DNA from: JACKII01 sp965222315
Lineage (GTDB): Bacteria > Pseudomonadota > Alphaproteobacteria > Bin95
Length of the DNA: 64,000 nt
Direction of reading: 5' to 3'
Assembly: GCA_965222315.1 (NCBI GenBank)
Contig: OZ244951.1
Span: 3,658,001-3,722,000 of the forward strand
Both the position numbers and the translations under genes were made by a program. Below the pieces are notes generated by a model. The model searched no databases, had not been told where the DNA came from, and worked only from the letters and a program-made list of their open reading frames with translations. Shown here one piece after another: positions 1 to 7,906 of the stretch; the first letter of the stretch is position 1; each line of letters opens with the position of its first letter.

Positions 1-816
1 GCGCACATCCGCCCGGATGGCGGAGCGCCCGCCTACTGTCGTAAACTCACCTTCCTGCAGCACCCGCAACAGCCGCGTCTGCGCTTCCAGCGGCATGTCG
101 CCGATTTCGTCCAGGAACAGCGTGCCGCCCGCCGCCTGTTCGAACTTGCCTGCCGTCCGCTGCACCGCCCCGGTGAACGCGCCCTTCTCGTGACCGAACA
201 GTTCGCTCTCGATCAGTTCGCGCGGCAGTGCGGCCATATTGACCGCCACGAACGGCCCATGCCGCCGCTGGCCATAATCGTGCAGGGCCTTGCTGACCAA
301 TTCCTTGCCGGTGCCGCTCTCGCCATGGATCATCACGGTCAGGTCCGTGCTCATCAGGCGCGCCAGGATCCGGTAGATCTCCTGCATCGCCGGCGAGCGG
401 CCGATCAGCGGTAATTGGTCGGCATCTTCGGGATCACGGCCGGCGGCGGCGGCCGGACTCACCAGCGCCCGCTCCACCGTCCGCACCAGTTCGCGCAGAT
501 CGAACGGCTTCGGCAGGTAATCGAAAGCCCCCCGCTCCGTCGCCTTGACCGCGGTCAGCAGCGTGGACTGGGCGCTCATGACGATCACCCGCAGCTCCGG
601 CCGGCGTTTCTTGATGCGGGGCACCAAGTCCAGGCCGTTTTCATCGGGCATCACCACGTCGGTGATGACCACGTCGCCTGCGCCATCATCCACCCAACGC
701 CAGAGGGTGGCTGCGTGACCGGTAGCCTTCACGTCATAGCCCGCCCGGCCGAGCGCCTGGGTTAAAACGGTGCGAATTGTCCGATCATCATCAGCGACCA
801 GAACCGTTGCGCTCAT
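1..816 (-). CDS. ntrC: Nitrogen regulation response regulator NtrC, partial (C-terminus beyond window)
   Basis: Sigma-54-dependent activator that receives phosphate from NtrB and switches on nitrogen-scavenging genes. The 272 visible residues start MSATVLVADDDRTIR, with the acidic pocket of a receiver domain, the phospho-acceptor Asp in ITDVVMPDENG and the conserved Lys in YLPKPFD. The AAA+ domain follows, with Walker A GESGTGKE, the sigma-54 contact loop GAFTGA and Walker B GGTLFLDEIGD. The rest of the AAA+ domain and the HTH lie beyond base 1. The start codon overlaps the ntrB stop as ATGA, so the two are co-transcribed and probably translationally coupled. Identification is firm. Confidence 0.96.
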   Translation of the reverse strand, partial: MSATVLVADDDRTIRTVLTQALGRAGYDVKATGHAATLWRWVDDGAGDVVITDVVMPDENGLDLVPRIKKRRPELRVIVMSAQSTLLTAVKATERGAFDYLPKPFDLRELVRTVERALVSPAAAAGRDPEDADQLPLIGRSPAMQEIYRILARLMSTDLTVMIHGESGTGKELVSKALHDYGQRRHGPFVAVNMAALPRELIESELFGHEKGAFTGAVQRTAGKFEQAAGGTLFLDEIGDMPLEAQTRLLRVLQEGEFTTVGGRSAIRADVR

Positions 817-1925
817 GCATTTTCTCCTTGGTCACGCTTGCCGGCAACCGGCAGCATGACGGTAAAGACGGTTCTTCCCGATTGGCTATCGCATTCGACG
901 AGACCGCCGTGCTCGCTCACAATTTTGGCAACCAGCGCCAGCCCAAGACCGTGCCCCCCGGCCCTGCCGGAGACAAAGGGATCGAACAGGTGCTCGCGCA
1001 TATCTTCCGGTACGCCCGGACCATTGTCCTGGATGCGCACCACCAGCGGCAGATCGACCGGCTTGGCCGCACCCGGCACGGCGATACGCACTCCATGCTG
1101 ATAAGCCGAAGACAGGATCACCTCGCCGCCTTCGCCCACCGCTTCACAGGCGTTCTTGATCAGGTTCACGAATACCTGGATCAACTGATCCCGGTTGGCG
1201 AAGGCAGGCGGCAGCGAGGGGTCGTACCGCTCTTCGATCCGCACATTGTCGCCAAAGCCGTTTTCGGCGAGGCGGCGCGCCCGCTCCAGCACTTCGTGAA
1301 TATTAACCGGCCCGCGCTCCAGCCCGCGCGTGTCGGCGGCGAGGCCCATCCGGTCCACCAGGGAGTTGATGCGGTCCACCTCGTCGCAGATCAGAGTCGC
1401 CAGTTCCCGGTCTTCCGGCGGCGCGCTGCTCTCCAGCAACTGCGCCGCACCCCGGATACCGGCGAGCGGATTTTTCACCTCATGCGCCATCAGCGCCGCC
1501 ATCGCCGCGACCGACCGGCCAGCGTGGCGATGCACCAATTGCTGGTCGATCCGCTGGGCGATGGTGTTGGGCGTCAGGCTGAGAACAACCGAAATCAACT
1601 CCCCGCCGGACCGGTCGAACACCGGCGAAACTTGCACGGACACCGCCGCCAGGCTAACCCGTTGCGTGTCCAGGGCAATGTTCCGGTCGGCGATGTTGGA
1701 GCCGGTAGAACGCACCTGCGACACCAAGGTCTGCACCAGGCTATCCGCCGGAATGATTTCATCCAGCTTTTGACCCACCAGTCCGCGCTGGCTGACCTGC
1801 AGCAAATGCTCCGCAGCGGCATTCGCCATGTTGATCGTATTACTGTTGCCGACAACCAGGATGGCTGCGGCCAGCGCTTCGAACACGGAAGCAGCGTCCG
1901 GCGTTTCAGGGGTTATCATTTGCAT
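813..1925 (-). CDS. ntrB: Nitrogen regulation sensor kinase NtrB
   Basis: Cytoplasmic histidine kinase/phosphatase that, in this family, responds to PII and controls NtrC phosphorylation. An N-terminal PAS-like domain is followed by the H-box AHEVKNPLAGIRG with the phospho-His, then the HATPase domain with N-box NLIKNACEA, G1 box DNGPGVPE and G2 box GRAGGHGLGLALV. No membrane segment is seen, as expected for NtrB. The start is uncertain. ATG codons at 1925 and 1919 both lack a good Shine-Dalgarno, and a TTG at 1946 is also in frame. I chose 1925 (370 aa). A 17-bp palindrome overlaps this start. It lies divergent from ispDF. The dusB (nifR3) gene that often precedes ntrB in alphaproteobacteria is absent here. 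Confidence 0.95.
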   Translation of the reverse strand: MQMITPETPDAASVFEALAAAILVVGNSNTINMANAAAEHLLQVSQRGLVGQKLDEIIPADSLVQTLVSQVRSTGSNIADRNIALDTQRVSLAAVSVQVSPVFDRSGGELISVVLSLTPNTIAQRIDQQLVHRHAGRSVAAMAALMAHEVKNPLAGIRGAAQLLESSAPPEDRELATLICDEVDRINSLVDRMGLAADTRGLERGPVNIHEVLERARRLAENGFGDNVRIEERYDPSLPPAFANRDQLIQVFVNLIKNACEAVGEGGEVILSSAYQHGVRIAVPGAAKPVDLPLVVRIQDNGPGVPEDMREHLFDPFVSGRAGGHGLGLALVAKIVSEHGGLVECDSQSGRTVFTVMLPVAGKRDQGENA

Positions 1926-1937
1926 AAACTTTATGCA
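1921..1937. promoter_or_regulatory. Palindrome at ntrB start (possible operator)
   Basis: Perfect inverted repeat TGCATAAA-C-TTTATGCA with 8-bp arms around a single base. It sits in the short divergent region between ntrB and ispDF and covers the ATG at 1925. Its place and symmetry fit a dimeric repressor or autoregulatory site. No binding protein can be named from the sequence. Confidence 0.35.
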
Positions 1938-2047
1938 CTTTTCCAAGTGACCAATTCTTGAGCAACATAATCATTGAGTCAGGCTTTCGCAAGCGCTCTG
2001 TTGCGCCTGCGAAGCCCGTGCTATGGCCTTCGGCGAAGGAGTGCGGA

Positions 2048-3244
2048 ATGCGGAAAATTGCAGCTTTGATCGTCGCCGGTGGCCGGGGCAGCCGCTTTGG
2101 CGCAGGCGGGCCAAAGCAGTATGAGTTGCTGGCCGGGCGCACGCTGCTCCGCCATGCCATAGAGGCTTTCCAGGCATCCTCCCAAACCGGACAAGTTTGC
2201 TGCGTGATCCATGCCGACGACCATGATCTGTACCATCGGACAGTCGATAAGTTGGCGGCCCACGGCATGGCAGGCGGCAAGCTGCTTCCCCCCGTCACCG
2301 GCGGCGCCACCCGCCAAGCGTCCGTCCGCAACGGGCTGGAAGCGCTCGCAGTATCGGAACCGCCACCGGATCTTGTCCTCATCCATGACGCCGCCCGCCC
2401 ACTCGTGCCGCAGCCGGCGATAGAGCGGGTGCTCACGGCCCTTGACGGCGCTAACGGAGCGATCCCTGCCCTGCCCGTAGCTGACACTTTGAAACGCGCC
2501 TTTGCTGACGGCGCGATTGCCGAAACAGTGCCTCGCGGCGGCCTCTGGCGCGCCCAGACCCCCCAGGGCTTCCGCTTCGCCGAAATCCTGGCGGCCCATC
2601 GCAGCGCCACACATGAAAACTTCACCGACGATGCCGACCTGCTCCAGGCCGCCGGTCTGCCGGTCAGCATCGTTCCGGGAGACGAAAGCCTGTTGAAAGT
2701 CACCACCATGGCCGACCTGGCCAGCCTCGAAATGCGGCTGTCCGCCAAGATGGAGACCCGCACCGGCTTCGGCTATGACGTGCACGCCTTCGGCCTCGGC
2801 GACCACGTCACGCTGGGCGGCATCCGCATTCCACACGCCAAGGGGCTCGCCGGACATTCGGATGCAGACGTTGGCCTGCACGCCCTCTGTGATGCCATCT
2901 ATGGCGCCCTGGCAGACGGCGACATCGGCTCCCACTTCCCCCCAAGCGAACCCGAATGGCGGGGTGCAGACAGCGCCCGGTTCCTCGAACACGCTGCCGG
3001 TCTTGTCCGGCAACGGGGCGGCGCCATCCAGCACCTGGACCTGACCCTTGTTTGCGAGCGCCCAAAGGTCGGCCCACACCGCGACGCCATGCGGGCGCGA
3101 ATCGCCGAAATCGCCGCCCTACCCCTGCACCGGGTCGCCGTCAAAGCCACTACCAGCGAAAAGCTCGGCTTTACCGGCCGCGAGGAAGGTATCGCCGCCC
3201 ACGCCGTCGCAACGGTGCGCCTGCCAGTGCCCGACGCCGGATGA
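2048..3244 (+). CDS. ispDF: Bifunctional IspD/IspF isoprenoid enzyme
   Basis: Fusion enzyme of the MEP isoprenoid pathway. It carries 2-C-methyl-D-erythritol 4-phosphate cytidylyltransferase (IspD, about residues 1-225) and 2-C-methyl-D-erythritol 2,4-cyclodiphosphate synthase (IspF, about 238-398). IspD shows the nucleotide-binding loop VAGGRGSRFG with PKQY, then HDAARP and RAQTPQGF. IspF begins TGFGYDVHAF with metal ligands in DVH and GHSDADVG, and ends with ATTSEKLGFTGREEGI. The start at 2048 is set by AAGGAG six bases upstream. An open frame to 1958 exists but lacks such a site. Its stop overlaps the pgpA start (ATGA). Confidence 0.97.
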   Translation: MRKIAALIVAGGRGSRFGAGGPKQYELLAGRTLLRHAIEAFQASSQTGQVCCVIHADDHDLYHRTVDKLAAHGMAGGKLLPPVTGGATRQASVRNGLEALAVSEPPPDLVLIHDAARPLVPQPAIERVLTALDGANGAIPALPVADTLKRAFADGAIAETVPRGGLWRAQTPQGFRFAEILAAHRSATHENFTDDADLLQAAGLPVSIVPGDESLLKVTTMADLASLEMRLSAKMETRTGFGYDVHAFGLGDHVTLGGIRIPHAKGLAGHSDADVGLHALCDAIYGALADGDIGSHFPPSEPEWRGADSARFLEHAAGLVRQRGGAIQHLDLTLVCERPKVGPHRDAMRARIAEIAALPLHRVAVKATTSEKLGFTGREEGIAAHAVATVRLPVPDAG

Positions 3245-3696
3245 AGGCCGCCTCCCTCATCGCCACCTTCTTCGGCGCCGGCCTCCTGCCGATAGCGCCT
3301 GGAACCTGGGGATCGTTGGCGGCCCTGCCACTGGGCGTTGGGCTATTGTGGCTGGGTGGCCCCTGGCTGCTGGCGGCTGGTATCGCCGCCGTCAGCCTCG
3401 CGGGATGGTGGGCCAGCAGCGAGCATTGCCGCCTGATCGGCAGGGACGATCCCGGCGAGATCGTCATCGACGAGGTAGCGGGGCAGTGGATCACCCTGTT
3501 ACCAGCTTCTCTAGCCTGGCCGGATATCGCATTCGCCTTTCTTCTGTTCCGTGTCGCGGATATCGTGAAGCCCTGGCCCGCCAGTTGGGCCGACCGCACT
3601 ATTCATGGCGGCCTTGGCGTCATGACCGACGACCTGATCGCCGGCCTCTACGCCGCGCTCGCCCTGTTCCTGCTGAAGACCGGAGGTTTGCTTTGA
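3241..3696 (+). CDS. pgpA: Phosphatidylglycerophosphatase A
   Basis: Inner-membrane phosphatase that removes phosphate from phosphatidylglycerophosphate to give phosphatidylglycerol. The 151-residue protein has the family N-terminus FFGAGLLPIAPGTWGS, hydrophobic segments, the acidic motif IVIDEVAGQW and a C-terminal DRTIHGGLGVMTDDLIAG, all diagnostic of PgpA. Its ATG overlaps the ispDF stop, and its TGA overlaps a TTG start for cinA. The three genes therefore form a tightly coupled operon, an arrangement also seen in other alphaproteobacteria. Confidence 0.95.
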   Translation: MKAASLIATFFGAGLLPIAPGTWGSLAALPLGVGLLWLGGPWLLAAGIAAVSLAGWWASSEHCRLIGRDDPGEIVIDEVAGQWITLLPASLAWPDIAFAFLLFRVADIVKPWPASWADRTIHGGLGVMTDDLIAGLYAALALFLLKTGGLL

Positions 3697-4199
3697 GCAT
3701 CTTCCCTGCCGAAATCCTTACCCTCGCGGCCGATACCCTTGATGCCCTCCGCCAGAAAGGCTTGCGCGGCGCATCAGCGGAAAGCTGCACCGGCGGCCTG
3801 ATCGCTGCGGCGCTGACCGAGATCGCTGGCTCCTCCGACTGCATTCGGCGCTCCTACGTCACCTATTCGAACGACGCAAAGCACGAGGTCCTGGGCGTCA
3901 AGACCGCCACGCTGGAGGCACATGGCGCGGTATCGCCTCAAACCGTAACCGAAATGGCGGAAGGCCTGTTGCGCATCGCAGGCAGGGACGCAGACATCGC
4001 GGTCGCCGTCAGTGGTTTTGCCGGGCCAGACGGCGGCTCAGCGGAGAAGCCGGTGGGGACCGTCCACCTCGCCATCGCCAGCCGAGATGGCCCGACCGAG
4101 ACTCTGCACAAGGTATATTCCGGCGATCGTGGCGCTGTCCGCGCCCAGACAGTCGTGGACGCGCTCCAACTGATGAAGGCCCGCGCCGAGTCTCACTAG
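3693..4199 (+). CDS. pncC: CinA C-terminal domain / nicotinamide-nucleotide amidase
   Basis: Stand-alone CinA C-terminal domain protein of 168 aa. The family deamidates NMN to nicotinate mononucleotide in pyridine nucleotide recycling. The active-site motif AESCTGGLI lies near residue 30, followed by SYVTYSNDAKHEVLGV, VSGFAGPDGGS and PVGTVHLA, all conserved in PncC. The start is TTG at 3693, overlapping the pgpA TGA, with CGGAGG six bases upstream. No closer ATG fits. The N-terminal molybdopterin-like domain of full CinA is absent, as is usual in proteobacterial PncC. Its last four bases overlap the convergent hydrolase gene. Confidence 0.92.
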   Translation: MSIFPAEILTLAADTLDALRQKGLRGASAESCTGGLIAAALTEIAGSSDCIRRSYVTYSNDAKHEVLGVKTATLEAHGAVSPQTVTEMAEGLLRIAGRDADIAVAVSGFAGPDGGSAEKPVGTVHLAIASRDGPTETLHKVYSGDRGAVRAQTVVDALQLMKARAESH

Positions 4200-5086
4200 C
4201 CCGCGCAGCCACCTTCATCCCGCACGAAGGCCGCCACCATATCCGCCAGCGGTTTCGCGCCGACGATACCTTCCAGCGGGTCTGCCATCCCGGCGATGAT
4301 GCGGTAATGGCCCACCCCCTCAGGGTAGTGCGCCGACACCGGCGTTCCGGCAAGGCGCAATGCCTGCTCGAACATCTCCGTATTGACCGGATACACCGTG
4401 CCGTCAGCGCGGCCATGCACCAGCAGGAAGGGCGGCGCGCCTTCACGCACCAACAGGGCTGGCCGGGTTGATTCGACATCCGCCACATGCGCGAAAATCG
4501 GCCTGGTCGAGTTGTAGTCAGTCAGGTCTAGCGCAATCGGCCCCGCCAGGCTGATAGCCCCGCACAAGTCCGCCGGAGACAGCCCTGCCGCCTCCAGATA
4601 GGCCGGCGCCACTGCCAGCATGGCGGCATTGTAGGCCCCGGCGGAATGCCCGGCGAGGAACAGCCGGTCCGGATCGCCGCCATAGGCCGCAATCTCCCGC
4701 TTTGTCCACGCAATGGCCGCAGCGCTGTCTTCCAGAAAGGTCGGGAAGCGCACTTCGGGATAGAGCCTGTAGTCCGGCACCACGGTCACTATCCCACGGC
4801 TCGCGAGCGCCTCCCCTACAAACCGGTACTTGCCACGCTCACCGTATTTCCACGAACCGCCATAGAAAAATACCACCACCGGAGCGGTTTCATTGGCGTT
4901 CAAGGGCGTGTTCAACGGGCGGTAGACATCCAGCTTCTGCCGGGCATGGCTGCCATAGGGGATGGCGCGCGTCTGACTGTACGTGTCGTCGGGCACCAGC
5001 GTGTCCAACACGCCCAGCGGCGAGCACGCGCCGACCGCCAATCCGGCCAACGCCACCCCAAACGCCCGCAACCGTCGTTTTGCCAC
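4196..5086 (-). CDS. Alpha/beta hydrolase, probable lipoprotein esterase
   Basis: BD-FAE/carboxylesterase-like alpha/beta hydrolase of 296 aa. The N-terminus has basic residues, a hydrophobic stretch and a lipobox-like VGAC with Cys21, so it is probably an exported lipoprotein. The oxyanion motif is FFYGGSW, the nucleophile is Ser148 in AGHSAG, and acid and His candidates lie in HGRADGTVYP and EGVGHYR. The start is GTG with GGAGGAATAG directly upstream. The substrate is not evident, but small ester or acyl-derivative hydrolysis fits the family. It converges on pncC. Confidence 0.85.
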   Translation of the reverse strand: MAKRRLRAFGVALAGLAVGACSPLGVLDTLVPDDTYSQTRAIPYGSHARQKLDVYRPLNTPLNANETAPVVVFFYGGSWKYGERGKYRFVGEALASRGIVTVVPDYRLYPEVRFPTFLEDSAAAIAWTKREIAAYGGDPDRLFLAGHSAGAYNAAMLAVAPAYLEAAGLSPADLCGAISLAGPIALDLTDYNSTRPIFAHVADVESTRPALLVREGAPPFLLVHGRADGTVYPVNTEMFEQALRLAGTPVSAHYPEGVGHYRIIAGMADPLEGIVGAKPLADMVAAFVRDEGGCAG

Positions 5087-5145
5087 CTATTCCTCCACGC
5101 AACGGGAAACATCATCATGCATTCCCGTATACGGAGGCAGGGGCG

Positions 5146-6312
5146 CTATCGGATGGCCCCGCCGGTCCGCAATTCTGCGATCCGTGCTGCGTCGAAGCCC
5201 GCTTCCGCCAGAATTTCGTCCGTCTGCTCGCCCGGTTCCGGCACATGGGCCAGGAACGAACCCGGCTCGATCTTGGGCTGGCCAGGGATTTGCGGCACGG
5301 GCAAGGTCACGTCGAAACCATTCTGTTCGACCCACTCAACCTGCCCGACGGCCTTGACCTGCGGGTCCTCGAAAATATCGCCAAAATCGTTGACCTTGGC
5401 CGCCAGGATATCCGCTTCATCCAAGAGCTTCAGCCATTCGCCGCTGGTTTTGTCCGCCATCCGGGGGCGGATAATCTCCATCAGCGCCGCCTCGTTCTCG
5501 ATCCGCTTTTGCTGGTCGGCAAAGCGGGGATCGCTCTTCCATTCCTCCAGGCCGAGCATGTCGCAAAGCGCCGCGAAATGCGCGTCGCGGCGGGCGTTCA
5601 TGTTGATGAAGCCGTCCTTGGTCTGGAAAGTCCCGACCGGCGCGCCGAGCACCGCAGGCTCCGGCCCTTCCAACCGGTACTCGATCATCTTGCCGGCCAT
5701 GAACGCGCCAGCCGCACCAGCCAGCGGCACATCCAGATACTGGCCCTCTCCGGTGCGCGACTTCAGGTAAAGCGCCGGGGCGACCGCCTGGAAGGCATAG
5801 AGGCCAGTCATCACGTCAATCGCGATGATGGAAATGCGCTGCGGCAGGCCACCCTTGTCTTTGTTGATCGACATCCAGCCGCTATAGGCCTGTATGACGG
5901 AATCAGTAACCGGGCGGCCATTATAGGGACCTTCCTGTCCGTAGCCCGTAACAGACAGATAGATCACGCCCGGGTTCTTCGCCTTGATGCTCGCATAGTC
6001 GAGGCCGAAGCGGCCCATGACGCCGGGGCGGAAGCTCTCCAGCACCACATCGGCCTCCGCCGCCAGCTTCTGCGCGATGGCGAGGCCCTCGGGATGTTTC
6101 AGGTCCAGTGCGATGGAGCGCTTGCCCCGGTTAACGGAAAGGCCGTAGGCACAGTGCTCGCCATGCTTTTTCCCGATGGAACGGCCCCAGTCGCCGGCGA
6201 TAGGCTCCACCTTCACCACGTCCGCCCCGTGCTGGGCAAGCAGCATGGCGCAATGGGGACCGGCGACGCCTTGGGTGGCGTCGAACACACGAATACCTTC
6301 AAACGCGCGCAT
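5146..6312 (-). CDS. Family III CoA-transferase (CaiB/BaiF)
   Basis: Class III CoA-transferase of 388 aa that moves CoA between carboxylic acids through an aspartyl intermediate. The start is typical (GIRVFDATQGVAGP), followed by HGADVVKVEP, NRGKRSIALDLK and VLESFRPGVM. The probable catalytic Asp is in IAIDVMTGLYAFQAV. GAGGAAA lies upstream of the ATG. No substrate can be named. Its minus-strand neighbour upstream is an Ldh2-family dehydrogenase, which suggests hydroxy-acid catabolism, but no complete pathway is visible. Confidence 0.93.
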   Translation of the reverse strand: MRAFEGIRVFDATQGVAGPHCAMLLAQHGADVVKVEPIAGDWGRSIGKKHGEHCAYGLSVNRGKRSIALDLKHPEGLAIAQKLAAEADVVLESFRPGVMGRFGLDYASIKAKNPGVIYLSVTGYGQEGPYNGRPVTDSVIQAYSGWMSINKDKGGLPQRISIIAIDVMTGLYAFQAVAPALYLKSRTGEGQYLDVPLAGAAGAFMAGKMIEYRLEGPEPAVLGAPVGTFQTKDGFINMNARRDAHFAALCDMLGLEEWKSDPRFADQQKRIENEAALMEIIRPRMADKTSGEWLKLLDEADILAAKVNDFGDIFEDPQVKAVGQVEWVEQNGFDVTLPVPQIPGQPKIEPGSFLAHVPEPGEQTDEILAEAGFDAARIAELRTGGAIR

Positions 6313-6357
6313 GGCTTGCGTTTCCTCTGCTTGGAATGATCTTGGTTGACCGGCAGT

Positions 6358-7410
6358 CTAGCCGAGAGGCGCGGGCAAGGTCACGCCGTATCGTTCCGCC
6401 CATGGCGCCAGCGCCGGCAGGATGGAGGGATGCAGCGGCACCCCCTTCTCCGCAGCCTCTCGTTTCAACGCCAACCCGCGCTCGCCCGGCAGGCGCACCG
6501 GCGGCTTGCCAGGCGGCACCGCGGAAGCCTTGCACGCATCGGCCAGGAATTGAGTCTCAGCGCGGAAAGCGTCGCCACCGCCGAACGCGTCCGGGTCGAT
6601 GACCTGCAGGAACACGCTTGCGCCCTGATGGGTCGGCCCATTCCGCCGCCCGAATCCGCCGAGGCCGCTCGTCAGCGCCTCCACCATCAGGCCAAGCCCG
6701 AAGCCCTTATGGCCCCGGTCGGCCCCGCCCAGCGGCAACAACGCTCCCGGCGGTTCCTGGGTCAGCACGGCTGGGTCGCTGGTGGCGTTGCCGTCGCGGT
6801 CGATCAACCAATCCCCGCCCAGCTCCTGTCCCGTCCCGATGGCCCGCATGGAAAGACCGATGGTCGTGCCAGACGCGCTCACATCGACCAGGATCGGGTC
6901 GCCCTCCGTCGGGATGCCCGCGGCGATGGGGTCCGGGGTATAGGTCTGGTCCAGACCGCCAAAGGGCGCGACGGCCTTGATCGCCGGGTCGGAACTGTAA
7001 AGCAGTCCCATAAAGCCCCGGTCAGTAATCAGCGGCAGAAACGCAGCCAGGCAGCCAATATGGTGGGAGCGCCGGATGGCGATAGAGACCGTGCCATAAG
7101 TCTCCGCCCGCTCCAGCGCCGTTTGCACCGCCCGCCAGGTCAGCCAGAGCCCCGGCTGGTAGCGTCCGTCCCAGGTCAGCGCCGCGCCCTTGTCGCGGAT
7201 CACATCCGGCTCGGCGTCTGGGATCATGTGCCCATCCGTCAGCGCCTGCAGGTAAATGGCTTCCTGTGCCAGCCCATGCGTATCATGACCCATGGCGTCA
7301 GCTTCGACCAGCAATTGCGCCGTGATACCTGACGCTTCGTCCGATAAACCTGCCGCCCGAAACAGAGCGGCGCCGAATTGCTCCAGCGCCGCACGGTCAA
7401 AACGTTCCAT
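6358..7410 (-). CDS. Ldh2 family malate/lactate-type dehydrogenase
   Basis: NAD(P)H-dependent 2-oxo/hydroxy acid oxidoreductase of the Ldh_2 (MDH2/YbiC/ComC) fold, 350 aa. Family marks are EADAMGHDTHGL near the N-terminus, SHHIGCLAAF (active-site His region), the NAD-loop region around PIAAGIPTEGDPILVDVS, and GHKGFGLGLMVEALTSGL. The start at 7410 has GAGAGG upstream. The longer open frame to 7641 runs over hspQ and looks spurious. It ends 45 bp before the CoA-transferase start, so the two may be one transcript. The substrate is unknown. Confidence 0.9.
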   Translation of the reverse strand: MERFDRAALEQFGAALFRAAGLSDEASGITAQLLVEADAMGHDTHGLAQEAIYLQALTDGHMIPDAEPDVIRDKGAALTWDGRYQPGLWLTWRAVQTALERAETYGTVSIAIRRSHHIGCLAAFLPLITDRGFMGLLYSSDPAIKAVAPFGGLDQTYTPDPIAAGIPTEGDPILVDVSASGTTIGLSMRAIGTGQELGGDWLIDRDGNATSDPAVLTQEPPGALLPLGGADRGHKGFGLGLMVEALTSGLGGFGRRNGPTHQGASVFLQVIDPDAFGGGDAFRAETQFLADACKASAVPPGKPPVRLPGERGLALKREAAEKGVPLHPSILPALAPWAERYGVTLPAPLG

Positions 7411-7421
7411 CGATGGTCCTC

Positions 7422-7751
7422 TCAGTGGGCATGCTCGCTGCGTAGAACATAGCGCCCGTTTTCGAGCCCTTCGAATACGGTGGAAACCTCCGGGTGCCGC
7501 ACCGGGCTGCCCGTCTCGTCCACCAGCAGATTCTGCTCGGAGACATAGGCGATATAGGTGGTTTCCGCGTTCTCCGCGAACAGATGATAGTAGGGCTGAT
7601 CCTTGCGCGGCCGGGATTCTTCCGGGATAGACAGCCACCATTCCTCGCTGTTGGAGAAGGTCGGGTCCACGTCAAAGATCACGCCGCGGAACGGATACCG
7701 GCGGTGCCGCACAACCTGACCGATGGGAAATTTTGCGGTGCGCTCTTCCAT
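7422..7751 (-). CDS. hspQ: Heat shock protein HspQ
   Basis: HspQ/YccV family, 109 aa. In E. coli it modulates Lon specificity and was first described as a hemimethylated-DNA-binding protein. The core AKFPIGQVVRHRRYPFRGVIFDVDP, broken here for length as FPIGQVVRHR and FRGVIFDVDP, with EEWWLSIPEE, QPYYHLFAEN and YVSEQNLL, is diagnostic. I start at 7751 to match the family length. An upstream in-frame ATG at 7784 is possible. It ends 11 bp before the Ldh2 gene, so co-transcription is possible. Confidence 0.93.
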   Translation of the reverse strand: MEERTAKFPIGQVVRHRRYPFRGVIFDVDPTFSNSEEWWLSIPEESRPRKDQPYYHLFAENAETTYIAYVSEQNLLVDETGSPVRHPEVSTVFEGLENGRYVLRSEHAH

Positions 7752-7906
7752 TTTCACTACTTCTTCGCTCAAGACATGCGCCATGATACAAGCATAGCGC
7801 TTCAAACTGCTACATTCCACTGTCGGAAGCGTTGCGGTTCGTCAAGCGCCCGTGCACTTTAGCCCTACGTTACGAACCGATAATCTGGCTCACAGGTGAG
7901 GAACCA

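Noticed and set aside
777..1961. Long plus-strand frame opposite ntrB
   Set aside because: Arg/His/Gln-rich GC-driven frame antisense to a clearly recognised kinase. No motif or RBS.
4702..6339. Long plus-strand frame opposite the lipoprotein esterase and CoA-transferase genes
   Set aside because: Spans two well-supported minus-strand genes and carries no motif.
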